A stretch of 64,000 bases of DNA from Phialophora verrucosa (taxonomy: Eukaryota > Ascomycota > Eurotiomycetes > Chaetothyriales > Herpotrichiellaceae): positions 2,542,001-2,606,000 of the forward strand of contig MSED01000002.1 of NCBI GenBank assembly GCA_002099365.1, given 5' to 3'. Positions 10,788 to 22,600 of this stretch are shown in pieces. Made by a program: the position numbers and the translations under genes. How positions within the stretch are numbered: position 1 is the first letter of the stretch; the number at the start of each line of letters is the position of its first letter. The notes beneath the pieces are model-generated. The model worked only from the letters and a program-made list of their open reading frames with translations. It was not told where the DNA came from and did not search any database.

Positions 10788-11505
10788 GGTATGAAGCCGA
10801 CCAACCCCACGCAACCCCTGTCAACAACTCAAGGGGCTAGCTGTGAAACTTCAACAGCAGCCCTGCACATATGCACCTTAGCAGATGCAAAATCACACTG
10901 AGGGACCGGAATCTGAGAAAAGCATGGCTCAATGCCACGGGGAAGTGGGGGATGGCGGAAATCGTTACAAGTTACCAGGAGACTTGGGACTGCATGTTGG
11001 AATACAGCGTAGCCAGCGCTTAAGGTCCAAAGACAGCAGAAGCGTCATTTGGAAGGATTGAGTACGATCCTGGATAATGTTGTCGATAAGATAGTCAATG
11101 AATTCCATTCAAACAATCAAATGTCCCAGAAACCAAGTCTGTCATACTGATCGTAGTCACTTCGGATCGTACGCTCCCAGGCCTTACAACCATGGGCACG
11201 TCACCAGAGATGTAGCCATCGTATGTGCTGCAATGCCACCTGCAGAGCTAGCAATCTGTCGAAGAGATCATACAGTGTAGGCAGTGGTACACGAGGTCTG
11301 GAGAATAAGTGGCGTGGAAACAGTTATTGCGCTTGGCGCTCACGTGGTCGTCAACCTCGAGCCGAAGATGTCCCGTTGGATGGTCCTAGACTGCGGCAAT
11401 TCTCGACTTCTTCTGACACCGCAAGATTAGATTCTCATCCACGACATTGCGAACTTGAGTCTCGCACCAGAGTAGAGTATCCGCAGAGCCAAACCACAAG
11501 TCATA

Positions 11506-11822
11506 ATGGGTGGACAAAGTCGAGAAGGCACGCAGGAACCAATACCCCATTTAGAGGTCCTCCACTGACATTCACTCGCAGGCGGCAAAGTTAAGCCTCT
11601 CAAGGCACCAAAGAAGGAGAAGAAGGACATGGATGAGGACGACGCAGCATTCAAGGCCAAGCAACAAGCAGGTATAGACCGTCGCCAGCGGAGCACCTTC
11701 CACGCAGCAACTGACCAACTCGCATAGATGCAAAAGCTAGGAAGGAAATGGCCGAGAAGGCAAAGGGCAAGGGACCACTGAACGCCGGTCAACAAGGAAT
11801 CAAGAAGAGTGGAAAGAAATAG
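11506..11822 (+). CDS. TMA7: Translation machinery-associated protein TMA7 (CCDC72 family)
   Basis: Three exons: 11506-11527, 11582-11671 and 11728-11822, giving a 68-aa very basic protein. It matches the family closely: a Gly-Gly-Lys-Val-Lys-Pro-Leu-Lys-Ala-Pro-Lys-Lys start, the acidic DMDEDDAAFK block, a Lys/Ala helix, and the terminal GKGPLNAGQQGIKKSGKK signature. TMA7 associates with ribosomes and is a small conserved eukaryotic protein. The second intron is ordinary (GTATAG...CATAG). The first must begin with GC (GCACGC) for the phase and the invariant Gly-Gly to be kept; no GT donor in the interval gives the right frame. Both introns are about 55 nt with a CTGAC-type branch site. Confidence 0.9.
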
Positions 11823-12453
11823 ACGATATGGAGAGTTGGAACGCCCGGCGAGTTATTTGTGATGTGACAGCGAGGCGTATGACGGGTTGAACCAGAGAGG
11901 GAATGAAAGACTGATTTTACAGACCGGGTGATGACTTCTCTTGGACACACTTTCTTGATTCCAACCTTTCCTCCAGTCTCTGATGTGACGGCCGATGAAC
12001 TTGCATCAACTTGATTGCAAAAATCAACACGGTATGACCGGGCTGGAGACTGAGGCTAGCGAGAGAGGGACTTTTGCACAAAGCAGAACTGATTTGGACT
12101 TCTGACTTGGGAGGCAACTCACCGCACTGGCTCCTTGACATGAGCGTCCGCCCTGAGCAGCAGCATCTGCAACGGCCGCGGCATGACCTCCATCGCCTTG
12201 GCAGTAATTTTGTTCCCGTCACCAACGGATCATTTCCCTGCCGCCTGCCGTTTCATCTACAACTCGCACATAAAGAATTTCGGTAACGTTGACGGGAGGC
12301 AAACTTGTCGACGGCAAGCTCCCTCAGATCGCTCTTGCTTTCATCTCCATTGCTCCTCCTCACGTTATCTTTGACTCTCGCACCCCTCCTTCGCGGCCCC
12401 CTGTCGGAACCAATCCCGTAACCACCCTGATCTCAGCTTCACCTGTTCGCAGC
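11823..12453. other. Intergenic, upstream region of the 406-aa protein gene
   Basis: About 630 bases between two plus-strand genes. Contains the TMA7 3' region and the promoter of the next gene. I see no further gene or repeat. Confidence 0.45.
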
Positions 12454-13816
12454 ATGGACGGCTTCGCAGAGGCAACTCCTGAGGCGCGAGAGCAACGTGA
12501 GGATCGCGGCCCTCGCATTCCTCCTGCCAAACTTTCAACGTAAGCTGAAATGCGCCATTATCCTGTTGCCGCCTCCAACTGACGCTTCAATACGCCAGCA
12601 TCAATGCCACTCCGACGATCTCCATCTTCTACAAGCCCGACAAACGAGCCCCTGTCACGCTCCTCGATGGTAAATTCCCCCGCGACGCCGCCATGATCTT
12701 CTGCGACCGCATTCGTCGTGATATCATGGACAACGGCAGCAAATCCTTCACCATCGTCGGCGGCGATTTGAACGGCCACAAGCTAGTTCTTGCTTGGATC
12801 AATCAATGCGTCGAAGAGCAGAGCATCGTCAAGTTCAAGGAAGTAAGTCTCTCCACGCGTCCGGTCTTCGCAGAGCGGAAATATCTTTCACACTGTCAAT
12901 GACTGACATCTCGAACAATCTTCAGCTCGATGAATCAATCACTGGCTTCTTCACAGCCTATGCCAACGTCATCCTCTCAGGTTACTACCTCGGAATTCCC
13001 GCCCGCGACCTCTCTGACCATGTCCTCAAACGAATGATCGCCATCGCCCGCAAGCAACTCATGACCTGGGACGAAGTGGACTGGTTCTATGAAACCTCCT
13101 TTCCTTCCACCATGCCTCAGGAGAAAGAAGCCGCTCTTCGGGGAGTCGCCGCTGCCTCTATCTTCTGGGGCTGGTGGGCCGCCAAACTGGACAGCGAGGA
13201 AACGCCCGAGGAGATGCGCCTCCTTGACGCGATGAGGAAGGAGAACAAGCAGCTGGACGACGATTTGCACGCGTGGTGTGAGCGGAATGAGGAAGACGTG
13301 AGACGAAAGTGGGAGGAGAAGGCGAAAGCAAAGAAGTATGGTGCTCAAGGCTCAAATGGCGGCGGTGACGGAGAGGGATGGGAGCAACCTGCTGATACCA
13401 CGGAGGGCAATACTGGTGGTCGGGACAATGCCGTTCCCGACAGCGGTGCTTCTGGTGGATGGGATGCTGCTACCCCAGCTGCCACTGGCGGGTGGGTCAA
13501 CCCTGCAGCAGCAACTGCCAAGGGCACCGACGCCAACACCTGGGACTCGGCCGATGTTTTGAACGAGAACGACGCTCCTTTTGCTCCACCAAACTCTCTC
13601 GCAAGCCCTGGATTCAGCGGTGCTAAGAACACACATACTCCTTTGCGTCCTCTGAGCGAGATCACGAACGCCACTCCCTTGGATGAGAACGACGGATTTG
13701 GTGGGACTACCGGCGGCGGTGGCGACTGGGCCGACGAGGTCAATGCAGAAGTCATCGACCAAGGACCTCAGGACCATAATACTCAAGGGCACCACTTCGC
13801 GAATAATCAGTGGTAG
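12454..13816 (+). CDS. Uncharacterised fungal protein, BTB-like N-terminal half and disordered tail
   Basis: Three exons: 12454-12539, 12599-12842 and 12926-13816 (all GT-AG, phases 2 and 0), giving 406 aa. Residues 30-180 form a conserved-looking globular region (PVTLLDGKFPRDAAMIF, then FTIVGGDLNGHKLVLAWI, then FFTAYANVILSGYYLGIP). Its order of strands and helices recalls a BTB/POZ-like fold, but this is only an inference. A charged helical stretch around 215-245 (KENKQLDDDLHAWCERNEEDV) may be a coiled coil. From about 250 to the end the sequence is low-complexity, rich in Gly, Asn, Ala, Pro and Trp, and probably disordered. There is no signal peptide, so a cytosolic or nuclear location is likely. 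Function unknown. Confidence 0.75.
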
Positions 13817-14572
13817 GGCCCTGGTACAGGTGGGACCAACTCTACGCCTCTTCGTGCCATTCAGCCACCTATTGCCTGAGTTGAACATCCCTGCCTGTCT
13901 ACCTGCGAGAAGTTGAGTGGACAGCATTGTGGCTGTGGGGTTTGGGCTATGTTGGAATTGACCTCCTGTCGACGAAGAGAACATGAGGGACCATGTTCTT
14001 GACAGGCGCACGACATGAGACGTTCGGTGGGCATCAGACTGTGCGTATCAGTTTGTCATAGTGAACATACGGGATCCAGAGTGCCTGTATTGTACTCGTA
14101 ATGCAGCGGCGTTGCGGATTCGCAACCGGATCATGCAACTGCAGTAGCAATCAACCAGGCAGACAGGCGCAATACTTGGATCATCCTGCACTCTTCGTGT
14201 ACGTAGTGCCCTCACTTAGAGTACAGTATGACTTGTGTTTGAGCTCCGTCCCCCCATCAGCGAACCACCCAGCCTCCTCTCTGCGAGAGAATCCCGTCCC
14301 CTCCTTTCCCCGCATCCACATTACAGATAAGAAAAAGCATGAGCAGGAAGTACATGATTATGCTCACAAATGAAACGCCTCATCCCCGGCATGATTGAAG
14401 CACAAGATGAAATATACCCATGCCATACCATACCATACCATAGTCGAACCTGATAATCCCAGCCCCAATGCATCCATTCCCCGTTCGGTACGACTCTCAA
14501 ACCCCGGATTTCTCACAAGCATGTAAGTCTCATGCTTCAGGACGCCGCATGACTTGAACCGAGCCAAGACAA
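13817..14572. other. Intergenic between convergent genes
   Basis: This is the shared 3' flank of the 406-aa protein gene and the secreted-protein gene. It contains a four-copy CCATA pentanucleotide repeat at 14423-14442. No gene seen. Confidence 0.5.
14423..14442. repeat. (CCATA)4 microsatellite
   Basis: Four perfect copies of CCATA lie in the intergenic space between convergent genes. Confidence 0.85.
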
Positions 14573-15242
14573 TTAAGACAAGCCGCTAAGCAAAAGGAGC
14601 ACCTGGGCAGCCAGGCTCTGCACCTGGGGCAACTGATCACTGCCGCCCAATGAGCCAGTGAGGCCTTGCACCGTAGCGACCAGCTGCTCGGCCTTGGCGA
14701 TGGCAGCCGTCAATGTGGCCTGCGCGCCCGCATCGGAGAGATCCAGGCCCGCGCCACCGGTGAGGCCCTGGAGCTCATCGACGAGGCCAGACAGGATTGA
14801 CACCACCTCGCCAAGGAGGGAGTTTAGGTCCAGACCTGCGGTTCCGCTGGTCTGGATGCCCTCGAGCGTGCTGCCCACGCCGTTGAGAGAGGTGAGCAGG
14901 GTGGGGAGCAGGTCTGTGATCGAGACGGTTGGGTTTCCCAAGAGGCCGCCGAGGAGGCTTGAGATGATCGAAAGGTTGATTTGGCGCTTGGCCGGGTGGG
15001 TGGAGATGGAGACGGGGAGGTCTCCGACTTCGACGGCGACGGGGTCGAGGGTTGCTTCGAGGCTGACTTCGAGGCCTGGGGCTGGAGAAGCGTTAGTGTG
15101 TGGAACTAATTGTAGGATAGATGGATAGGTCGACTCGAGTAGGTCACGGGGTATGGGGAACGGGAGGGGGCTTACTGTCAAGAGGCAGAGCCAGGCCGGA
15201 GGCTGCGAAGAAAACGCCTGCGAGAAGAGCTGTGTAATGCAT
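14573..15242 (-). CDS. Small secreted Leu/Gly-rich hypothetical protein
   Basis: Two exons, 15242-15176 and 15075-14573, with an intron at 15076-15175 (GTAAGC donor, CAG acceptor, phase 1), giving 189 aa. Residues 1-20 are a clear signal peptide (HYTALLAGVFFAASGLALP). A Lys-Arg site near residue 50 (AKRQIN) could be cleaved by a Kex2-type protease. The remainder is a Leu/Gly/Ser-rich series of amphipathic helices with no Cys, containing repeated LLGGLLG and SLLGEVVSILSGLV-like segments. It may be a wall-associated or effector-like protein. No family recognised. Confidence 0.7.
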
Positions 15243-17335
15243 CTTGGTGGTATTGGTTGTGTGGATTGACTTGGGAAGAATGGGTTGCTTGTTGAGAAGG
15301 AAATGAAAGAGTGATTCCGATTTAGTGAGCGACCGAGTTAAGTTTGTCAGATGAAGAGAAGAGAGCGACTGTTTGCTGATGAGGATGGGAAAGAAATGTC
15401 CAGGGAAAATCATGGGATTTTATAATCATCTGGTTATACTCATAACCTCTCTGGTGGAGGCATCCTCCTGGGCACAGACAGGGAGGTCCTCGACGCGCAG
15501 CCCGTCGCACACGCATCACATCATCGACAAACGCTTTTCCACTCTGAAAAAGGACTCAGTCTAGCGGGCACAAGGCTCCCTCTGAGTTCCGTGAGCTGCA
15601 GCTTGGTGTTTCAAGTCATAATCTTCGGGACCGTGCCATCCGCAGCAACCACCATTGCTGTGGTAGAATTTGGGCATGTAGATCAATATGTTTCTTGGTA
15701 AGGTCAGTCGTTGTTTCTTAGCGTGTTAATCTTCAGGTGTTCCTAATCGGGACGGATCGACGAAACCTCCCTCTTTGGAGAAGCGATGATCGAGGAACGG
15801 GTGGATCCAGAAGTCCAAGCCAGTGCATTTAACCCAGGGATACCCGAGGAATGTGCCGCGGATTTCGAAACAGACTAACAGCTCGTAGCTCGAGGTGGAC
15901 AAGGCTGAAGCTTGTGAGTTATGCAAGAAAATCGTGCATGGGATAAATCGCCGAATACGAGGAGGCCAATGTGGAAGTGGCGTCTTTGACGAACACCATG
16001 ACAACTCGCATGCGAATGCACTGGTATACATTCTTGATGGTGCCAACCTCACGAATCATCTGCCCAACAGCCCACGAGTATGGACAGGAGCCACCATAGG
16101 TGAATATAATTACCATCTAGATTAATTTTACATGCACTGTTTCGCTCAGGATACACTAAGACTGCCGTCTCGGGATGGTGACTCCTATCCTGACTATCTG
16201 CCCTGCAGAGTCATGTCGCAAACAGGAGTTCAGTATTAGTATTGCGGTATGACGTGGTTGCGACTTGCACGGACGATGGGGTGGGTGGTACTCGCACTGC
16301 ATCGACTGTCCGAGTGCCTCGTCACCCCTCGAACTAAGGTGGATTTCAGTCAGTGCGAGACTGCACTGACTTGTCTTGGTATGTCGATCTCGAGAAGCCC
16401 TCTTCAGAACGAAATTTGCTTGCAAGATGACTTCCTTTCTGGTTTCAATAAAGGCTGCACATCATTGCAGTAGCTAAATTGTTGTCCCACACCGTCGGTT
16501 TAATTGGTATTGGCCTGGGCAAGAACTCCTCCATGGCCTGGGCTTGACAGGCGATGTTGCGCACTCCTGAAACGCTACAACAGTAAACAGCATTCGACCT
16601 TGGTCACGGCTGGCTTGTGCAAGGGTAGTTGGCCCAGAGAAAGCCCTCATTCCTAGACAGCTCGAAAGGCTGACAGGTGCATGCCGCCCCATGTGAAGCT
16701 CTCTGGAGACCGAGAGAAGGGGTTTCGTCCCATAAAACAGTTGTCTCGTCATGGAAAGGGGGCTTGTCAAACCAGCAGGGAGGCGATCTCCAGACTCTAC
16801 TCTATAGGAAATCTTCAGGCGGGGTCATGTCGCCTCTTGCTGAAGTCTGGCACCGCATTTCATTCCCAACTTACTCCCACCTTGAAAGGTGCATCGCCGA
16901 TACAAGTCACGTACAAGGTAGCCGTCTAAGATGGCGAAGGTCATGAAGACTGCAGTGGAAGTGCTGTTACTGCTGATATTGTTGACAATTCTGGTTAAAA
17001 CGATCAGATATATGGGGCCAGCTGAAGGCATACAGGGCCGGGGTAGAGAAGAACAGTGGATGTACTAGGGTCGAGAGGGTTTTGCTTGGTCCAAAGAAAT
17101 GTGTGAAGGAGTATGAAATGACATTACAGCTAACTGTGAACAGTGAGAGCTGGGTGAGTTGAAAATGAGTGCACGTCGGGCCGCTCCTTCCCATGTTGAA
17201 CTTCTCTCAACTTCCCGCAGGCGATGAACAGTCTCGCAATTACGACACTGATCGATAAGCAATGAAACCACCTTGGCCAAATCGCTGCTGTCTTTGCCAA
17301 CCTCTCCTTGACCTTCCAATACCAAATCAGACATC
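15243..17335. other. Long intergenic region, no gene seen
   Basis: About 2.1 kb between divergently transcribed secreted-protein genes. Many short frames on both strands lack domains, consistent composition or plausible splice partners. It must contain both promoters; nothing else could be assigned. Confidence 0.4.
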
Positions 17336-18621
17336 ATGTTGAGCAAGACTGGGACAGGCCCGCGTCATCGCTCAGTTCGCCTTGTGCCTCTGCTCTGGCT
17401 CATCACTCTTTGCTTCTGCCTTGCTGACCTCAGTCCTCGCCAGTCATGTGGACAGGGTTATCATCTCTGCTCACCCGAGGGCGCATCCTTCAACGGCGTT
17501 CCTGAGATTGGTCCCAGCCTGGCTAAGCTCTACCTCAATCTGATTGCGACAGTCAATCCTCTGCCTGCGCCAGCTCGTGTCTTTGGACGTTCACAAATTG
17601 CCGACAGCGGCGTAATCGCGGACGACCTTGATCCAGCCGGCCTATTCTGCGTTGCGAAGGGCGAACAGGATGATGCGCTGGCAATTTATTGCTCAGACAA
17701 TGGATACCGGTGTTTAGATCTCGAGGACGGCACCTTCCTAGATGCCATGTATTACACTGGCGACAAAATCTCTGAGTGCGACAAGAAATGTAAATGCGCA
17801 CAGCCTTTGCCGGAACAACTGACGCAGTCGAAAGTGTCCCGCAGTGTGATTCTTCCCGCCCATCGAGTGAGAGAGACACCAGGCAGTCTTTGCTGTAAGT
17901 TCAGTGCTCAGCCCAGCAGTATGCAGGGTCACCTTACCCAACGCAGGCGCAGACACAACGGATTGTATGCTTTTGCTCAGTTATGACATTCCTTTATGCT
18001 GGGTATTGCTCTCCATTCCTCATGCTTTTGCCCACTGACTGACTATTTGTTGAGGACAAATTCACCACCAACTATTACCTCTCGGATGGCTCCTATGGCT
18101 CGATCATATCTGGAAATTATACCGCTCCCGACGGTGGTCAAGCAAACTTGATCACAGGGAACTATCGCTTGGCAAATGGGCAGACGGGGAACATTTACCA
18201 AGGAGACATCCTCGATGAGCCAAATACCGCCAGCTTGCCAATCCCAAAACCATGGACCAGTAGTGGAATTGGCTCTGCCATACCAGCAAGTCAAGTTGGA
18301 TCTCAAGCATTCACCAACACCTCTGGAATGCCTTCGTTGCCCAGTCCAACCACCACATCTGCGACGAGTACCACTGGCTTTGTGTCATCTCTCACGATCG
18401 CTTCCGCTACTAGCACCACCAGCAGCCTTGTGAGCAACGCCACAACTCTTTCTGGAGGTCCAGCTGCCGCGACGTCGCATAGCACGCCAGCGGCAAGCGG
18501 CGCAGAACCAACACAGCCAGAAATCACGCCTCCAATAACCAGCGGTGCAGCGATGTGCGCGTGTGGTGGAATATACGGCTTATGGTTGCTCGCAGTGGTT
18601 TCGCACCTGGTGATACATTAG
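17336..18621 (+). CDS. Cys-rich secreted, probably GPI-anchored protein
   Basis: Three exons: 17336-17894, 17947-18002 and 18055-18621. The two introns are 52 nt each with good branch sites, and phases agree for 393 aa. The N-terminus has a signal peptide (VPLLWLITLCFCLADL) followed by Cys pairs spread over ~210 residues. Exon 2 gives a CCADTTDC motif and ends in LCW, and exon 3 opens with DKFTTNYYLSDGSYGSI followed by a near-duplicate GNY..A.G....I pattern (SGNYTAPDGGQANLITGNYRLANGQTGNIYQGD). The C-terminal third is Ser/Thr/Ala-rich, likely O-glycosylated, and ends in a hydrophobic tail suited to GPI attachment. No enzyme motif is seen; probably a wall or surface protein. Confidence 0.72.
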
Positions 18622-19641
18622 GCGTCCAAGGTACGCTTTGCTGCCACGCACGACATATTAGACAACCCTAGGGCAGACTAGTTCGGTCTGGCACGCGCCA
18701 GCACGCCGTTGCTGACTGTGGTGCATACGGATCGGGGACTTTTGATGGCCAATTGATGGCAAATGAAACCGAGCTACGACGACGGTCAATCTCTCACAAT
18801 CGAGAGCATGGGTACCAGAGGAGGAATTATGATAACGTTCTTGCTGTATGTAGACCATCCTTTGTCCTGCAGTGCAGTGTGTATATCAGTAATCAAGAGG
18901 ATGGCAAGCGGCAAATCCGCCCTCCCCGGCTCTCCAAGTCTTTTATCTACGACAGTGCCTCTCACCAAAACTTTGGCGACCCCGCCTAACTAGGGCCGGG
19001 AGTAGCAGGCCAGCAGTCCCGCTACCTATTAGCACGACGGGGATATATTGGGTGGAGCATAAGGGAGATCCGAGGCTTGGGAGACATGTGGTTGGCAGTT
19101 GTCACTTCGCTTTTGGCTTGCCCCTCCCAAGCTTGAGCCTGTAGCCCATCAATTGCAGGTTATCGGGCAGACCACACCAAAGATGTGCAACGAACTGCTG
19201 AGAGTCTCAAAAATTTCTTGGGCAAGGAGGACTAGCATGTTCGCAGTTTCCAGCAGCCAAGTGTTGTGACGCCCGCCTATTCATTGTGGATGGTGCGTGG
19301 CTGCTGACCGAAACTCGTTCCCAAAGTCGCTCAATTGATCTGGTAGCTGCTCTGGTGCTTAATCATCACACCGAACCACACACACTCAAACCCTCGTTCG
19401 AGAACGTCCAGACGATCCCGGCGGGCATATCCACCGTGTTTGGCACTTCTGCCGGATCATCCCTTCATCTCCGCTCTCTCTCGAAATCATCTCGCCGTCA
19501 CAGTACTGCGTAAGTTGAGGTTGCTGTCGCTGTCGCAGTTCGCCGCAGCCAAATCTGCTGGGTGCCTCCACCTCAGTCCACACCCGAGCGCAGTGCGCCA
19601 AAATGACATGACCGGCCACGTCACTTGCATCGTCCGAGAAA
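18622..19641. other. Intergenic, promoter of the histidine kinase gene
   Basis: About 1 kb between two plus-strand genes. No coding sequence, tRNA or repeat identified. Confidence 0.45.
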
Positions 19642-22600
19642 ATGGAAGACATTCTGGGCGAAGACTTGCCCATCGCGCCCGCCAGACTGTTTGAGCGACT
19701 CTCGCAGGTGCCGAATTATACCTGGGATCGCTCGGTATGGCGCCGTTGAATTCATACAATGTACAAATATGAGCTGACCTGATATCTCCGCAGTTTGTAC
19801 CCTTCCACACGAGCTACGACCATTGGTAAGTACAAGATGACATGGTTTTGATTCCTCACAGCCCGCACTCCAGTAACTGATCAGTGGCGGCCCAAATAGG
19901 CATGTCTATGGCATTCTTCACAATGCCGATGTCATCAACCCTCGTGAATCGACCAGTACCTTGAACAGCTTTTCCCTCCTCTCCAGCGGTTCGACCAGAA
20001 GTTCCCCGAAACTCGATCCTCATCGTCCCTCGCTGCGACACCACCATTGGAGCAGTATTAGCGGTACTTCCGACAGTGACAATCTATCGTCGAAAGGAGG
20101 AGATCCGGATCCGATATGGATGCCCGTGGTTGCTCGTATAAGCACGCATGTGCTCCGGTTGGAGAGAGAGTTCTACTACAACCAGGCTGTGGTGAAAGAG
20201 GCTGATCCGGAATGTGAACATACTATTCGACCGATTGAGATCTTCAAGCTGCCCAGCACCCCAGGCGACACCCGTCCAATCGTTGTCTCCATCTATGAGG
20301 CCCCAGGGAAGAATTATCTGCGAGAGATCCTCGACATGGGCCCGGCTTTTTATGGCCTCAATAATCGCTTGGACCATAGGATGAGTCTGTCGGATGGCAC
20401 TCCGGGAGAGCAGATTCCATTGCAAGCATTTCTCGATTTCGCCGTTGGCGCGGCAGAAACACTCGAGCTGTTGCATCATGGGGCCAAAACTGTACACGGC
20501 GAGGTACGATCAGACACTTTTCACTGGAACCGCGAGACCGGTGCTGTTAAGCTGGCCAACGGCGGAAATGGCCCGCGAGCATTTGAGAATCTACTGTCAA
20601 GCGAGGGTTGGGCCAACATGAGCAGAGAAATTGGTGTTAAGAACAAACTGCATTTCATCGCGCCAGAGCAGACCGGTCGATTGCCAGCCGAGCCCGACAG
20701 TCGCACCGACGTCTACAGTCTGGGAGTTCTCTTCTGGACGCTACTCACTGGACAGCCCGCATTCGATGCCGAAACTCCTATCGACATTGTCCAGCGAGTT
20801 CTCACCCACCGTCTGCCCATGGTGACTTCGATCCGCATGGATATTCCCGACGCCATATCCCACATAATCGCCAAGATGACTCACAAGCAGATGGATGAGC
20901 GATATCATTCGATGAGTGGTCTGAAATATGACCTCTTGCAGATTCAGAAGTTCTTGGGTGAGGGCGATCAAGAGAAGATCAAGAATTACAAGGTGGGGCA
21001 AAGGGATGTGTCCTCCTTCTTTATCCTCCCTACCAAACAGTTTGGTCGACAAGCCGAGATTGAACGCATCACCAAGATAATTGACAAGGCTCATAAACGA
21101 CAGAGCTCGTCAGGATCGCGGCCGACTCCTTCACAACATGGCCTCCTGAGCGGCTCCAATTCTTCCATTTCGGACAGCCGGGTGGATGGCCCTGAAGAAG
21201 GAGCTCCTTCCGACGACTCGAGCTCCTTCGGTTTCCGGGAATCCCGAAGCAACTCCACGACTATTGGATTAGACAGTACATACCCTCCTGGCTATGGCAA
21301 CAAGACCAGCCTATTTGGGAAGCGTACACGAGGGATCGCTGATCCGAGATTGACTCCTCTGGATGTCTTGTCCGATCGAGATAGCAACTTCTCTGGCGGC
21401 CTGCAGCCAGTTACTGACTCATTGCCAGGGATGATGAACCGACGGAGAAACAGCCACAAATACAAGCGAAGGTCGAAGACGGAGGTCATAACCATTGTTG
21501 GGCCGTCTGGAGTCGGTAAAACTGCTCTTATCAAAGCTGTACAGCCCGCGATTCGTCGCCACGGATATTTCGCCCTTGGTAGGTTCGACAGAGCGCGGCC
21601 CTCCCCCTTTGAGCCACTTATCAAGGTCATGGCGAGCCTCTTTCGACAAATTTTCTCCGAGAAGGACGTCAACTCCCCATATCATGAGCATCTTCGGGCT
21701 CATGTCACTCCTTTTTGGCCGGTCTTACACTCAATGTTGGATTTACCATCAAGCTTACTCGACGTGACAATCCTCTCCAAGAAGCTTTTGGTCAAAGCGG
21801 ATACGACGAACCAGAGCATCAACACGGAGGTCCCTACAATCGAGACTGGCCCAAAGCCCACTCCAAGTCCGTCCACTACCCATGGCAGTTGGGATGCCAA
21901 CGACTTTCTTCGTGGACCGGCGAATACGAAGTCCATCCGCCTCATCAACACCTACATGGACGTGCTTCGCACCATCTGCACGGGGAAATTGATCTGTCTA
22001 TGCTTGGACGATTTGCAATATGCAGACGGCGAATCAGTCGACCTGCTAATGCACATTATAAAAGCCAAAGTCCCCGTGGTGCTTATGTTGTCGAGCAGAG
22101 TCGATGATGACGGTGTCCCCGATTCGATTGCCAAGTTTCTCGACCTCGATGCGAGCAACAAGGTTGAGTTGGGAAATTTGCGTGAGAGGCATGTCTTCGA
22201 GTACGTTGCGGCAACAATGTCTCAGTCAGTAGACACAATCCTTCCTCTAGGTGCTGTGGTGTACGCCAAGTCAGAAGGCAATCCATTCCTGTTCAAGGAT
22301 ATCCTGCAAACGTGCTATCAACGAAATTGTCTCTGGTACGATTGGAAGGCTTCAGGTTGGCAATTTGACCTCGACAGGATTTTCGACGAATTCAGTAGTG
22401 AAGGATGCACCGACAATGGCTATCTGACGCGACGATTGCAGGACTTACCGCCAGCGGCAAGGTCAATTCTGGCTTGGGCTTCGCTGATCGGATCCACTTT
22501 CTCGTTCAAATTGATCCAGTCTATTATGACCGGAGACTTGTTCTACAGCAGCGGAAGGGACCAGGCCCATGATGCAACGTGCCCTAAACGAGCCAAACTC

